Shown: piece after piece, positions 34,001-49,000 of the stretch | Layout of the letters: each line of letters begins with the position of its first letter | Position numbering within the stretch: position 1 is the stretch's first letter | Assembly (NCBI GenBank): GCA_905116865.2 | Contig: CAJHNH020000494.1 | Span: 512,428-576,427, forward strand | Direction of reading: 5' to 3' | Source: Candidula unifasciata | Taxonomy: Eukaryota; Mollusca; Gastropoda; Stylommatophora; Geomitridae | Length of the DNA: 64,000 nt | Translations under genes and position numbers: made by a program | The notes under the pieces: generated by a model | Databases searched by the model: none | Seen by the model: the letters and a program-made list of their open reading frames with translations, nothing else | Told to the model about the DNA's origin: nothing

Positions 34001-37000
34001 AGATCCAATGCGTGAACTGTGTTTGCAGGATTCTGTTTCAATAAATTAGATAGATTCCGTCCGATTTGGAATAAAAATCTTACTGAAATATACAATAAAG
34101 AGTATATACTTATCATTCATCCATTCACATCTGCTACAAAACTGATAAATGTTTAGCAGGTAACCTGAAGTCTGGTGTGAGTGGGTTTGCGTGCACTGTG
34201 ACTGCCCGAGCTCACCTGCATTACACATGATACTAAAGCATCATGTCTGCCAGTAATTTGCAGCTAGGTTGAAGGGAAAGGAAAGGTCATGGCCGAACAA
34301 AATGGGACTGTTTTATCAACAACTTCAAGCATGATGATGGAGGTAAAGGCAGTCACTGCAGCCCTGAAGTGGATAGCGGAAAATAGTTACCAGATAAATT
34401 ACAGTGTTTGATTCTCTGTCAGTAGTGTGGAAGGTTTAGATGGACAATGTGGCATGAGTGGATACAAGGCATTGACAGGTCAACATTACATAGACACACA
34501 TGGATATGCTGTCTGGGTTATGCAGGAGTGTGAGGGATTGAAAGGCAGATTTTCTGGCTACAAAAGTGATAAGTTACAGGAACACTCATACTGGACAAAC
34601 CTGGCCTCAAGAGCAAAGTGTGCAAAGCAAGCTATGGGGAATCATGGAGGACCTGCTACTGTCATGAGAGTTCATAGAGGCAACCCACCTGATGGTCTGA
34701 TCTGAGCATGCGAAACCGAACGCAGAGAAGAAGTACTGGACAAAGGTGACGTTCTGAAGACCATTTATGAATGAATGCTGGTAGAAGACACAAGGTTATG
34801 TGAAACAACATGTGTAAGAATGTGTGAACAAGGAACTGGCGTGTGGATCCAGCAAGGATGAGAGGAAGAGAATGACTTAGGTATAATCAGTGTACTACAG
34901 AAACAGTTAGCAAATATACCTTTAAACATTTGCTGCCCAAGACAACCTTTATGGGTATGCTCAGGTGAGTTGAGTTGAGTCAAGAATTGACATCACAGCA
35001 CTTGGGGCATTCCCATGAGTACTCTGTCCTCATCTTCAGCAGCCAGTGTGGAGTTCCAGTACTTCTTCTTCGATCCTTCTGTCAGAAAACTTTTATCAGG
35101 AGGCTGGTAGCCTTTATGAAAGTTGATGGTACTGGTCATAATTTAGTTGTATGTCTGTCTGTCTTGCCTTTCCTCTGTGTGTAGTGAGCTGGCCAGACCC
35201 TCTGGTTACACCCAGGTGCCTCATTCTCTGCAGGCCATAATAATCTTGTTTCTCTACTGATTTATGGGTATGCTTAGTGTAAATAGAGTCGATTCTTAAA
35301 TCAGTAATCAATCAATCAGTCAGCCATTTTTATTTTAAATGGACATAATTGTATTTTATATCACTGTATAAACAAGTTTTACCACAGGGAATTCTAAAAC
35401 TGTTTGGCCACAGTTTACAGCTGATAATTTGTGGTCTGTTCTGATTTGATATCTAGATCTAGCGAGAGGCCCTTTGTTTGTACCAAACGCCAGCATTCCA
35501 GTACCAAGATTTTCTCCCTTCTTACCCCATAGCACTCCGTCGAGGTTGTTTATGCCAAGGTAAGTTACATCCCTTGTGTGTCATCACCTTTAGCATAGAA
35601 ACTACTAACAGTCAAATACAGAGGTAACAGTGAGACCTGGAAATAAGAAAAAATAAGTTGCGGGAGGAAATAACAGAAAACTATTTTAAAATTTCAGCTA
35701 ATTGTTAGAAATTTAAAAAAACCACAACGCTTTTAGAGGTGGCCTGTTTTGCAGAGAATGTTTATGCTATATGGGATTATCTGGTGCAGTGAAGTTGATC
35801 TTTTTTACTTTAACTTTCACGATGTAGAATAGGGTTTAGAGGTAAAAGTATCAACTCAATGGAGCTAAGGTTATATACCATATAACTCAGTCTCACTCCA
35901 TGCGCCAGAAGGATCAATTAAATGAACGGACTTTAAGGAATTCTTAGCCGGACCAACATACATGACCCAGACATAACTCCCTATTTTTAAAATGCTGATC
36001 AGTGCAATACTGAGTTTCTACAAAAGCTGCAGAAATTATGTAAGAACAGCACCAGTCAGAAGAATTTAAGACCACCAGAGGTGCTAGACAAAGTGATATT
36101 CTCTGACCTTACATCATCATTCTTATGATGGATAATGTCATCAAGACATGTAAGGAGACGGCAAAGAAGTACTCAGTAAGGTACTGGAAGATGAGACCAA
36201 TCTGTATATCAGAGCTGGCATTTGCAGATGATGTGGCGCTGGTAGCTAAATCAGAGGCACACCTTCAGTTGAACTTACTTGTCTGGAAGGAAGAGCTTGA
36301 GAAGAGAGGGATGACCATCAGTATCTCCAAAACTAAAACCATGTTGATCTCAAAAGAGAAGAAGAAACACCAGATCATAATGGGGCAGTATGCTTTTGAG
36401 CAGGTCAGCCAGTTCAAATACCTCGGAGTTACAATAGACCGAAACGGAGACATTAGGACCGAGCTGGCTACGTGAAAAGCAGCTGCTGGGAGACTATTCC
36501 AGGCCATAAACCGGGGTTTTCTTAGCAAAAGAGAAATTGGCAAGAGGACAAAAATTGCTGTCTATCGCTCTACCTATGTGCCACTCCTGACTTACAGGCA
36601 TGAGTCATGGGCAATGACAACAGCTCACAGAAGCCAGCTTTAGGCCTCAGAAATGAGATATTTGAGAAAGGTGTTCCAAGTGACAAGAAGGGACAAAGTC
36701 CGCAATCAGACAGTACATCAAGATCTTGATACCCAGGCCTTACAAATCCGAGTGGATCAGTCACAGTTAAAATGGTTTGGACATGTATGCAGAATGGGAA
36801 TCGGCGACCATGGCAGGCAAGGGAACCCAGACCTTCGGGTCGACCCAGGGTCCTCTGGGAAGACAACATCTTTGACTGACAGAGGACTGGGATGGAACAA
36901 AGCCAGAAAGAAAACAGCTGATAAAGACGTCTGGCAATCTCTGTGGCAAACCTCTACACCCCAAGGTAGAAGAGTACCGACTAAGTAAGTCAGTAAGTGA

Positions 37001-40000
37001 TTTTGTTGTTGTAATTTTTTGTCTCAGATTTGTGTGTGTGTGTGTTTGATCTGTGTTGTCTGACAAGGTAATATATTACTTTAATTACCAATCTATTTGA
37101 GCACCATCTTTGCACCCAAACAGCAGATTACCAAACATTATAATGTGCTTCTGGCTGGGCTGGCGTCTGCAGGGTTAGACATCCAGTCATGTTTGTTTGT
37201 AAGGATTCAAAATAAAAAACAGTAAAATCAGTCTGAAATACAGATACAACAGATTAAATTTACAGATTACATTTTAGTACATCAAAGATGAAACACAAAC
37301 AAATTTAAAACACAAAAAAACAATAAATAAATAATTTCTAAGTATTTTAAAATAGGGTCTTACATTTCAATCACCCTTATATATAATACTCAGAGGAAAG
37401 GCAAGACAGACATATAACCAGATTGTGACCGGTACCTTCAGTATTAGAACACTGCGCTGGCTGCTGAAGATAAGGACGAAGCATGCATGGGAATGCCCTG
37501 AGTGCTGTGGTGTCAGTTCTTGACTCAGCTCAGCTTAACTCCTTATATATAATAAAGTGATGACAGTACAGACAGAAAGCAGTTAATGCAGTCGGGTACA
37601 TCCATATTTTCTACAGAAAATCAACAACAGTGCCTTCAGCATTCCGCACCATGTCGAACACAACGTCGCCCAACAGTTCTACCAGTGGCAGTTCTTCCAT
37701 CACACCCCAGAGGTCATCCAGGGGTCGCAGCACATCGTCCAAAGGAAGCACCACTTCCACGCTGACACCTTCCCCTTCTCCCACACCTGGCAAGGTGAGA
37801 ATTTCTTGCCAAGTTTAGTCAGTTCTTTGGTATACCTAGCTTCTTACATAACTACCTACCTAACTAACTGTGAAACTAACTAGTCTGTCTATCCATCCGT
37901 TCATCCATTCGTACATCCATCCATCCATTGCTTTTAACATTTGTATTGTCAGCATGCCTGGAGACAACTGAAGTTAATGTTGAGCGGAGAGCTCACATTT
38001 TGTAGCTCTGGCAGTAATAATCTTTCAGTACTAAATCCATAGCAAACATTCTATCATTAAAAGAAGTAAACAGTAACCATGGTTGTGCCTGTTTGCTAGG
38101 GTGGGCAGGGGATGCTGTGCTGGCTGCTGAAGAGGGAAATGGATCACTTATGGGAATACCACAAGTGCTGTTTTGTCGATTTGTACCTTAGCTGGGCAAC
38201 TACACTTCCTCACAACTGTCACTCACCAGCCTGTTGTATCATTTATATGCCCTCTAGGGCTTTAAGTCTGTCCCTCCACCCCATTCTACCCTGCTCAGTC
38301 CTTTCAGTATAATGAATGGAATCCAGTCCAGCATCATTGGCCTTTCATCAGTGTTAGCCTTTGGGTTTCTTGTGGGCGTCCCCGTTTCCTCAATCCATTT
38401 GTCACTCCTGATAGATGTACAGCAACTCGACAATGTAATTTATGCATTTTAGCAAGCAAAGGATTCTTTTTTGCATTCATTATAAAGGTAAAGGTAGAGT
38501 CGGGAGGTGTGAACCAGCGTCATTGCACACGGTTATAAACAATAAGTGCTTTGCCACCAGTACGAGCAGCTGATAAGAAACTGTCCGCCTGTGTCGCTCT
38601 CCGCACATAACTCCGTAACCTCAGCGAGGTTCCTCCATTTACCCCAGAGTGTCAACTCTGGTACCCTTTTCCTAGAGGCTGGGTGAACTCCGGGAACTGC
38701 CCGGTTTTGAACACCGGCCCTGGGCTGCAACGAGTTGATTTAACTCTGTAGTAATGCACCTGACGAGATACGGCGAAGTATGCCTGGCATTAAATTGTGC
38801 AATGTATTATTTGTGTCCGCATTATTTAAATTCCTGATAGAGTCAAATAAAAAGGTGAAGAGCTGTGAGGCATGTTGCATATATGGTGCAGGTCCCATGT
38901 CTGAGACTGCAGTCTACTTCTTTGAGTTGGTAAGATTGCATACATGCTGGGACGACAGTTGTCCTGGTTCACAGCAACAGTCGCAAATAACACTCTGAAC
39001 TCAACAATAAAAGGGCTGGAATCCAAGACTTAAACAACCATAGAATGTTTAATGGATGTTCCAGGCTGCTTTGTCTGTTGCCTGTCACTATTTGTTGTCC
39101 AGTCCAGGTAATGATGTTGAGAGCAGTCAGCTCAAATATCACACAGCACTAATCGTTACTTACATGACAGAGTGTCCTGCATTCTCGGACACTGTCCTGC
39201 ATTCTCGGACACTGTCCTGCATTCTCGGACACTGTCCTGCATTCTCCGACACTGTCCTGCATTCTCGGACACTTCACAGACAATCACTGACAAGCTTAGG
39301 TTCTTTTGAAAGATTCATCTGACACAGCTAGCAGTCATCAGCCTTGTGTCCATTTTAACAATGTGGCCAGATTAGTCGTTGCCTCTGAAGGCTGCTTGGG
39401 TTCAGGTTCACCCACATTCGCTCAGCCATTTGACTTGTCCAAGTGCCTAACCCAGAATCATCCTTGCTTGTTTCACCCTTATAATCGGGGGGCCGCGTTA
39501 GCGCAGTCGATAAAAGGCTTGCTTTCAAATCCAGCTGCGACTCGCTGCAGCCCACGGTCGGTGTTCGAAACCGGGCGGTTCCCGGGGTTCACCCAGCCTC
39601 TAGGAAATTGGTACCAGAGTTGACACTCTGGGGTAAATGGAGGAACCTCGCTGAGGTTACGGAGTTATGTGCGGAGAGCGACACAGGCGGACAGTTTCTT
39701 ATCAGCTGCTCGTACTGGTGGCAAAGCACTTATTGTTTATAACCGTGTGCAATGACGCTGGTTCACACCTCCCGACTCTACCTTTACCATTACCTTTACC
39801 TTTACCCTTATAATCACCCTGACAACAGCCAGAGTAAGGCTTTAAAACTGCGTCCCATATTGGGAAGACTTTCACCTCACTGTGTCATTTAGTTCACAAA
39901 TGCAGATTTAATAGAGATCTCTGGGGAACATCACTGAAGCTTTTGAGTTATGCTTTGTGCAAGACTTTTGGCAGGCGGCTAGCCATTCTGCACATAGAAA

Positions 40001-43000
40001 GAAGATTATTATGGCCTGGAGAGAATGAGGCACCTTGGTGTAACCACGATGTACTCAAGTGTTCTCCCTCTCATGAAATGATAAAAGATTGTCTCTTTCT
40101 ATTTTCAACTTTAAACTTAAATTTTCCAGGAAATATATTGCTGTTCATTTAGAACTGGATCAACCCTGAGAGACCAGGAAAATGAAATCAAGTGCCAGCT
40201 CAGGAAGAGGAATAAATAACCACCAAACCTGTTAGCCAGTACATTTCTGCACCTCCCCATGTTGATATAAAAATGAAAGTAAAGGATGCTTGTAACACCA
40301 TGAGGCATTCAGAGCTAGATACATTGTGATGAGGTTAAAGAAAGTTCCTGATGCAAACGTATGTTTAGTGGTAAGAGAACAGAATGTGTTTAGTGATCAT
40401 TATCCAATAGAACGGCAACCCGATGAAGAAAGGTCAGGTGACTGTCTAGATAAGAAGAGAGAATCTGCTTTGTGAATGAAAGGAACATTTGCCGAAAGTG
40501 CGGAGCCAGAGCTAAATCATTGGTTCATCTGTATATTGTGCCCATGGGGGGGAGCGAATAACTGTTGATGTCTTGCCCTCAGCTGGTCTCTGTCATTTGT
40601 AATGAGGAACATTACAGCCATATTAATTTTGATGAACCAGCACTAGATAGTTGATGTGGGCAACACAGTGCCACCTGTTTCTATTTCCCAGGACATACCC
40701 TGTTTACCCATTTTGGGGTGGGTCGACCTCAGAACCCTAGTAAATAATAATTTTTAGAAAAAAATCTTCACTGGTGTGGATTCGAGCCCAAACTTTTCAG
40801 GCCGACAGAGGAACACACTAGCCACATTGTTACACCTCTTCCCAGTGTTGATGTGTCTGTTGACAAATGTTGACAATGATTTTCCTCAGACTGCAGATGA
40901 TGCTCCTCAAGCTTTAGACAGCCTTCAGGAGAAGACTGGACCAGATGGTAACTACCTCTCTCTTTGTGTAAATGTGGCCAAAAACAGTTGAACCTCAAGA
41001 TAGGAATTTAATCATGGCTGAGCTGTATGATGAATAACTCGTACCCTAAAACTGTTTTTCTCCATTTAAATTATTGCAAATAATTTTAATTCATTCCATC
41101 CCTCCAAAATTCACTCTATTAGTTTCTTTTTACCTCTGTTTTTATCGTATTATAAATTTTTAAAACAAAATACTGAAATAAAATATTAAATAAATCAACT
41201 TTAATTTACATAAAGAAACTTTACAAAAACTTACTTTGGAGGTGAGATTGATGGCTTTGAAGGTGTAGGCAGAGGGAAAAGTAGTTTCGTAATCACTAAT
41301 ACGGTACACTGAAATTTTATCTTCATCCCTGCATTTGGCCCTTTGGGGGGGGGGGATCCAGGTACGCTCATCTCCTGAGGTTCCATTTTATTTAGTCCAG
41401 AGTAGTTTTCTTCACTGGATTCTGTCTTCAGAAGACCCAAGTTTGAATCCTCTGTAAGGTGGTTTGAAATTTGTTTAGTTGGGGAGCCGAAACAAAACTC
41501 CTAAACTACAGCAGTTCATGGTGAGTGCACAAGGCCATACATTCTTGGGCTTGAGATTTGAGGGTGTGCTCAGGCGCTTGGTACTTATGCCAACAGTGTT
41601 AAGGTCGGCTAGCTTCTCTTCGGGGAGGCGAAAGGTGAAATTTAAATAGCCTGCCAATGACCCATAGGGCACCCAGATCAACCCTACCTCCTCTCGATGC
41701 ATACCAGAAAAGGAAGGAGACGGACAGCAACCACGCCAGGTCAGATTTTTTTCCCTGCCCTGCCACCGACGGGCCTAGCAAGCCAGCAGTGGTGTAATTG
41801 ATTGCTACTCACAAGAAAGATTGAATACCAGAAAGAGATGGATAAATGATGTAGCCAAAACCAGCAAAAAAGATGAACAAATCTGTCAGCCAAGCCACCC
41901 CATAAGCGCAAGACAAATACAGAAAGCCACGACACTGGGCTACAACCTGGTATCACTGAGATGACAAAAGAAGGAGAAGAAGAAGAGATTTTGCCTTCAT
42001 TATCTTAAAATATGGTAAATACACACAGTAAAGATGGATTTACCATTATGAATATAAATAATGAGTATGAAAACAATATATTGTGCACGTTATTGCCAGT
42101 TGTATTGCCCTGTATCTTGTAAGATGTCTACAATAGGACCATACTGTTAGTATTAGAATGTCATGCTGCCATGGTAACACTTAAGATTTCTTTTCTTTTT
42201 TTTTTGCCCTTAAAAGGGTTGTTGGCAGATAGTGTTGGGGTATATGCTAGGTTGCAATATTCGTGCATTTTGGCCCGAAACATCCAATTCCATTAACCCT
42301 TAGTCACCTTTATGACAAGCTTATTAATTAGGGGTGGGTCTATTCCCCCCCCCACCCCCCCCACCCCTCCAACAGGACCCCAGAACCCACACAGGGAGTT
42401 TCAGGGTTCAAAACCCCCATGATAACGCTGCCTATCATTTCTGTGACGTTGATTGTGGTAACATAATTTCAACACTCTGTTTGTTAGTTGGTTAGTTTAT
42501 CGAGAGATTATCCTCATTGCACATCGGACAAGCTCATAAACGCTCACATCCCATCTTCAGTATATCCCTCAGCATATGGTGACTGATAACCAGTTCTGTG
42601 TCGGTTTACTATTCTTCTAAATATCATTAGAATTACATGACGTGACTTCTAAACCCAGGAAGGAAAACTCAGCCGGAGAAGAAATTTTTTATATTTTTCT
42701 TGCTTTCTACAGTTTTTCTAAATAATTTTTAATGTCACCATTTAATATATTTCACAAGTCAAGAGTAATTTGAATATTTTGAGAAGAGTAAAGCTAAAAT
42801 ATTTTTATCACAGTTTTGAGAGAAACTATCTTTTTGTGCATGCGAAAAATATAAATTCTGGGGTACATATAAAAAATAGGAAAACAGTGTTACGTGTTAC
42901 TTTTTCCCGCCGCTTCACAGTGCGGTAACCCAGCAGGCAATAGAACACCAGCGCAGTGACCAGCATGAGGTAAACCAAGCACCAGCAACAATCAGCTAGA

Positions 43001-46000
43001 GCCCACATATACTGATACTAAGAGAACTTGGCCAGACCAGACCCAAAACCCTAAGTACCACACCGGACCTAGGAAGACACAGAACAGGAATATCAGGTGT
43101 GACTTCACACCACAAAGAATAGGAAAGCAAATAAGACAGCCAAGGAACCTTTCCTTCATATAGCAGGTCTCCGGGCGGCTGAAAAAGGATCAAGTTTGGA
43201 ATTTTTGTTGATCAGTTGGAACTGGAAAAAAATTGAAAAGACTTTTAAAAGAGAGTGAGAGAGAGAGACAGAGAGAGAGAGAGAGAAATACACCAAAAGA
43301 TAGATTTAACAGATGTCGTTAAAAAAAATAGTTAGAGATTGTGAGATGCTGAGAAGCTCTTTGCCCAGTTCGGTTGATATGAAACATGGTGCCATTTAAA
43401 AAAATATACATGTGTTACAGTTTTTTCAAATGATGTTTCAGATGAACTTGCCAACATCATGAAGAAATTGTCACTGGAAAAATACAGTCCAATATTTGAG
43501 GAACAGGAGGTAGAGATAATATGTTTATTGTTGGCACAACCTTTCATTGAACCCTTTCCCCTCTGCAGCACTAGACATTTGGGTCACGAACTTGTGGAAA
43601 TTCCCACCCAAATCCTGTTAAAAAAAAATAAAAGTTTTATACAGGTGACTAATAAATTGTTTACAATTTTAGTTTAAAAAAAAAAAGTAATGGACCCTTT
43701 TCCATGCCTTCAGGGCCAAAAGGGATAAACCGATATTTTATAGAAACTTGTTGGTTGGTGTCGTCAGCAATATGCCAGCCACCTTTACTTCCCAGGACTG
43801 CACCTGGTACCCACTCAAGGCTGGGTCGACCTTGAAGCCAAGGTCATTTTTTTCTTACTTCTCAGCACCTGAACCCATGACCTTTGATCTGTAAGCGAGG
43901 GTCTAGCCGCTACTCTGCGACGACTCCCAAAAATTTAGTTGCCCACATGTAAATTTTTTTTCGAAAAATATATGAAGAAGAGAACTGATTGCCTACATCA
44001 GTAAGAGACAATCTACATTCTTTGGTCATGTGATGAGAAGGAGAACATTGGAGTACATCGTGATGGTAGGAAAGTTGGAGTGGAGGAGAGGCAGAGGGAG
44101 ACTGAGAGAAAAAATGCTGGACAGTTTGACATCATGGCATGGAGGTTCATCTGTGTCAGAGTTGATTGAAAAGTACACGAGGCAGAAGGTTGTGGATAGC
44201 CATGACTACCAACACCACACGGCATGGACTTTAAAGAGAATGGTAGTAATCAGTAAACACAGAGTGAAGCCTTAAATTTAATACATTCCCTCTGGCCTAA
44301 AAACCATAGGGTGGGTGACCCAACGCCCCGGCATGAAACATAGGGTACGGGTGACCCACGGCTTTTTAGTTACTGACCAACGCCACACGGCATGGACTTT
44401 AAAGAGAATGGTAGTAATCAGTAAACACAGAGTGAAGCCTTAAATGTAATACATTCCCTCTGGCCTAAAACCATATGGTGGGTGACCCAGGCTTTTACCC
44501 CGTGACCTCTAACACTGAGGCGTACGGAAAAATTTGACATCAACACGGCTTTAGAAAAGTTATTTGGCTCACAAGACCCCCTTCCCCTCTCTCCCCTTCC
44601 AGTCCACTAAATGCGATGTTTAGTTAATATATGCAGATACGGAGCTTGTAAACATTATGCAGACACCCCAAAATCAAAAACGAAACAGTGCAGTTTAACT
44701 ACACTTTTTGAGAACAGGTCACTGCAGAAATGCCAACAGATAGGCATTTTCAGGTCTGTGTCACAAGCGAAAGTTATTATATCAAGTTATCTTTAGGTGA
44801 CTGGTTAAGGTTACCACTTGGAGTTTTCAGTATATAATATATGCATTAGAGAGGCCTTATAATAGTAGAAGTTATGTAAAATAAGAAGCAGGTCTTGTCA
44901 TGGGAAGTAAACGTGTGCGTGTTCAGGCTTCCCACACGCCTGCACTGGCCTGTCCGACACACACACCTGCCTGTAACATGCAACAGTAACATACAACGCT
45001 GAACAAAAGGTCTGCCATCATAGATATGTATACTGTGTTGTCACATTAACCACCCCTCCCCCCCCTTCTGCAGTGCTATTTTTTAGTCAACTCCTGCCAC
45101 GCTGAACCTTTGCACAGATGCATTGAATCCTTCTTCTTCTGGGTAATTGTGTTGTGCCCAATTACAACATGGCTGCGATACTTGTGCCTTTCAGCTGATT
45201 CATCCAACTTCTGCTGGCATTTTTTGACTGGGTTAGCTTCGGGGGAACATTGCAGTCTCATTGTTTTGTGGTCATCTTAGTTTCAGGTAATGCTCCACAT
45301 CAGGCCAGTCTAGAGAAGCCAGGAAATGCTGGTCAGCACTCAAGAGAAGGCCGGGGCAAAATAGAAGCATTCCCCGTCATCCAAGAAGGCTTCCATAACA
45401 TGTTGGACCACCCAAGGAAACGTCATGTCCTGCTCATCACTGTTTAGCCTCACTTCCATATACTGAACATCTGATTCATCACGGGCTGGCTGTCTGTCTG
45501 TTGAAGCCAGCAGTAAGCATCCTGCAGATCTGGGATTTCAATTAACCACACAGAATGAGTACTTTGCTTGTTCTGCATGTTAAACTTTTACTGCAGTGGA
45601 CTTCTGTGTCCACTATAGTTTCATACAACATTTCCCACATAAGATGCCTAGGTGGCATCCATTGTGGCAGTATAGAGACAGATAAAAAATAAAGGACCCT
45701 TTTCCACGCCTTTAGGCGTATAGGGCATATAGGACTAGACCTATATTTTTATACTCCAATCGGCACAAGATGGATAATGTGGTCAGCATCTTGTCGGCTG
45801 CCTTTACTTCCTAGGACTGCACCCGGTACCCACTCAAGGCTGGGTCGACCTAGGAGCCAAGGTCATTTTAAAAAAAAAAGTCTGGCTCTGCTAGGGAGCG
45901 AACGCACGACTTTCCGATCCGCGCCATGGCAACTCCCATACCGACAGATGGGTTCATTTAATTCTGTTCGCTAGATACTTCATAAACATGTCTGTAGCTA

Positions 46001-49000
46001 GTCATGAAAACAGCTTTTAGAGGGAAATAGTACCAGCCAGAAGTGACGGTTTTGTGGCTACTGGAGGTAAAAGGAGTTAATCCCATCTTCACACCTTATC
46101 AGCATTTCCACACTTTGCAAGACTCCTAACCGTCTTGTATTGAGCAACTTTTTGTGATGGTAGGTGAGAGGATATTTACATTTTTCTGTTTGAATCATGC
46201 ACAGGTCGATATGGAAGCATTTCTGACTTTGACTGACGAAGATCTCAAAGAGCTGGGCATCGGGCATGCAGATTCTCGGAGACAGATTCTAACAGCCATT
46301 TGTGATCTACGCTCTGGAAAGGTAAGGATTACAAATTTAACAAAAGTTCTGTATGTGCGCACCCTGTGACAAATATTGATGAGAGAGGTCAAAAGCTGCT
46401 GGGCTAGATTCCACCTGTGATATTAACCTGATTTGGGGTCGCGTCAGCGAGATCGATAGGAGTCTCGCTTTCAAATCCAGCTGCAACTCGCTGCAGCCCA
46501 AGGCCGGAATTCAAAACCGGGCTTCATCCAGCCTCTAGGTACCAGGGGTAATACTCTGGGGTAAATGGAGGAATGTTGCTGTAGCTACGGAGTTGAGTGC
46601 GGACGACGACACAGGTTCACATCTCCTGACTTACCTTTACCTTTAAACTGATTGCACAGGATACATTGAAATGGAGAAACAGACTGTGAGCCCTATGTGA
46701 CATATAATAGCACAACATGATAATGAATGAATATGTGTATGTACTCATGCACATACATGTGTAAAGTAAAAGACTCCTTTTCCACGCCTTCAGCCTTATT
46801 TAGACCAATCAGCACTCGATGGGTGGTGTAGTCATCATCTTTCCAGCCGCCTTTACTTCCCAGGACTTTACCTGTTACCTTTTTAAGGCTGGGTTGATGT
46901 ATATTTCAACAGGTTGGTCTTTCTTTTGACAAGCCACTGTTTGAGGGTGGATTTTTAAATGTTGAAATGGAACCTCAGCAAGGGCAGTTGCCAAGAAATT
47001 GTTAAAAAAGGCCTGTAGCTTTTCTTGTTCTTATCTGATGAGACTAGGTGCTCAGTTCACTATCCCAGGGTAGGAGGGGAAATATACAACCCTTTACTTA
47101 GTTTGTAAAAAAAAAACAATCAATCAATACCAGTGTCACCATGAATCATACCAGACCTGCTTGGCAGACTTCATACCTTAAAGCCGTTCCACCCCCCCCC
47201 CCCCTTCTCTGTCTGTCTCTCTTTCTCTCTCTCACTCTGTCTCTCTCTCTCACCCCCTCCCTTTTCTATCTCCCTTCTCCCCCACTCCTTCTCTCCTTTC
47301 TCTCTCTCTTTCCCCCCCCCCCCTCCCCATCCTGCAAGGGGGAAAAAACAACCAGACAAAAAGTAAATTTTCACTTGTACATTTGATCCCTTCTCAGGGT
47401 AGAGAGAGGCAGCAGTATGCAGACACCATGTCCTCGTTTAACTCAACACTGAAAGCTCGGATTCTCACTGAAGGTAAGCATATATTTCTGTGTAGTTACA
47501 CTTTTGTGTGTGTGTGTGTATGTGGAGCAGGAGCTCCACAACTAACAACTAACAAATTGATGAGAATATGGAAAAAATTAGGAGAAAGGCCAGTAGATGA
47601 ATACTTGGATTGATAAGCCATATGGATGGAATGAGACAAGAACACTGACCTAACCTTGATTTTGGTGATCATGTGAGAAGGTGAAACATGACAGCCTACA
47701 CCTATTCTAGTTACTAAATGTTTTACAGCAGGAAGCTGTGAGGGCACAGTGGCTAGAATTCTTGCCTGCTGACCCTGTTGTCGTAGGGTTGAAACCCTGT
47801 TCCTGGGAAATAAAGGCAAGCAGTGTGATAAGTCTACATCCTAAGGGTGCTGACTGGTGTTAAAATGTTGGGATAGCACAATATGCCCAAGGCATGGAAA
47901 ATGGGTCCTTTACTGACAGCCTTTGAGGTGTCATGTGGTGATGGCTGTAAATTTACTAGATCTTTGAGATAGGATAGTTTTTTGTCAGTCGGTTTTGAAT
48001 TATCTTGTCCATGTGTTAGTTCTGAAGCTCTGCTGGAAAAGGGGCAGAAGATAGACTCGCTGCCCCCCCCCCCCCCCAAGCAAGCATGTTGTAAAGGCCA
48101 AACAAGCATGTTGTAAAGGCCAAACAAGCATGTTGTAAAGGCCAAACAAGCATGTTGTAAAGGCCAAACAAGCATGTTGTAAAGGCCAAACAAGCATGTT
48201 GTAAAGGCCAAACAAGCATGTTGTAAAGGCCAGACAAGCATGTTGTAAAGGCCAGACAAGCATGTTGTAAAGGCCAGACAAGCATGTTGTAAAGGCCAAA
48301 CAAGCATGTTGTAAAGGCCAAACAAGCATGTTGTAAAGGCCAAACAAGCATGTTGTAAAGGCCAAACAAGCATGTTGTAAAGGCCAGACAAGCATGTTGT
48401 AAAGGCCAGACAAGCATGTTGTAAAGGCCAAACAAGCATGTTGTAAAGGCCAAACAAGCATGTTGTAAAGGCTAAACAAGCATGTTGTAAAGGCCAAACA
48501 AGCATGTTGTAACGGCCAAACAAGCATGTTGTAAAGGCCAAACAAGCATGTTGTAAAGGCCAAACAAGCATGTTGTAAAGGCCAAACAAGCATGTTGTAA
48601 AGGCCAAACAAGCATGTTGCAAAGGCCAAACAAGCATGTTGCAAAGGCCAAACAAGCATGTTATAAAGGCCAAACAAGCATGTTATAAAGGCCAAACAAG
48701 CATGTTGTAAAGGCCAAACAAGCATGTTGTAAAGGCAATCACTTAGGAGTTTGCTGAAATCAGATGTGTGAGCTGAAAAGTATAAATTACACAGTCTAGC
48801 CCTACACCACAACACAGCATGCCAACTGCCCTGCATAAAGTGGGTGGGGGGAGAGGGGGGGGGGGTGAAATCATTGTCTGGAATACTGAGTTTTCAACTT
48901 CAAGTCCGATAGGTTGGTATTCTGGCTATCTGAGCCCTGAAAATAGCCTGCATCTTTTGGAATGAGGTTGGTAGAGACGATTTTATCCTGGTCTGAATTA

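Noticed and set aside
39172..39273. CRISPR-like array of 20-bp units
   Set aside because: Head-to-tail units without unique spacers in an animal intron; it is a minisatellite.
39487..39580. Possible functional tRNA genes at the SINE heads (also 54838, 56903, 63230, 22690)
   Set aside because: Only the A-box and B-box are tRNA-like; acceptor and anticodon stems do not fold properly and the same body follows each copy.
45250..45450. Extra ANKS6 exon in intron 16
   Set aside because: Exons 16 and 17 join perfectly within the SAM domain, and inserting this segment would break the fold and bring a stop.
47834..48836. Long minus-strand open frames with a 22-residue repeat ([14 protein letters not shown] type)
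   Set aside because: All three frames are open only because a 22-bp minisatellite is read in turn in each phase; there is no gene context.
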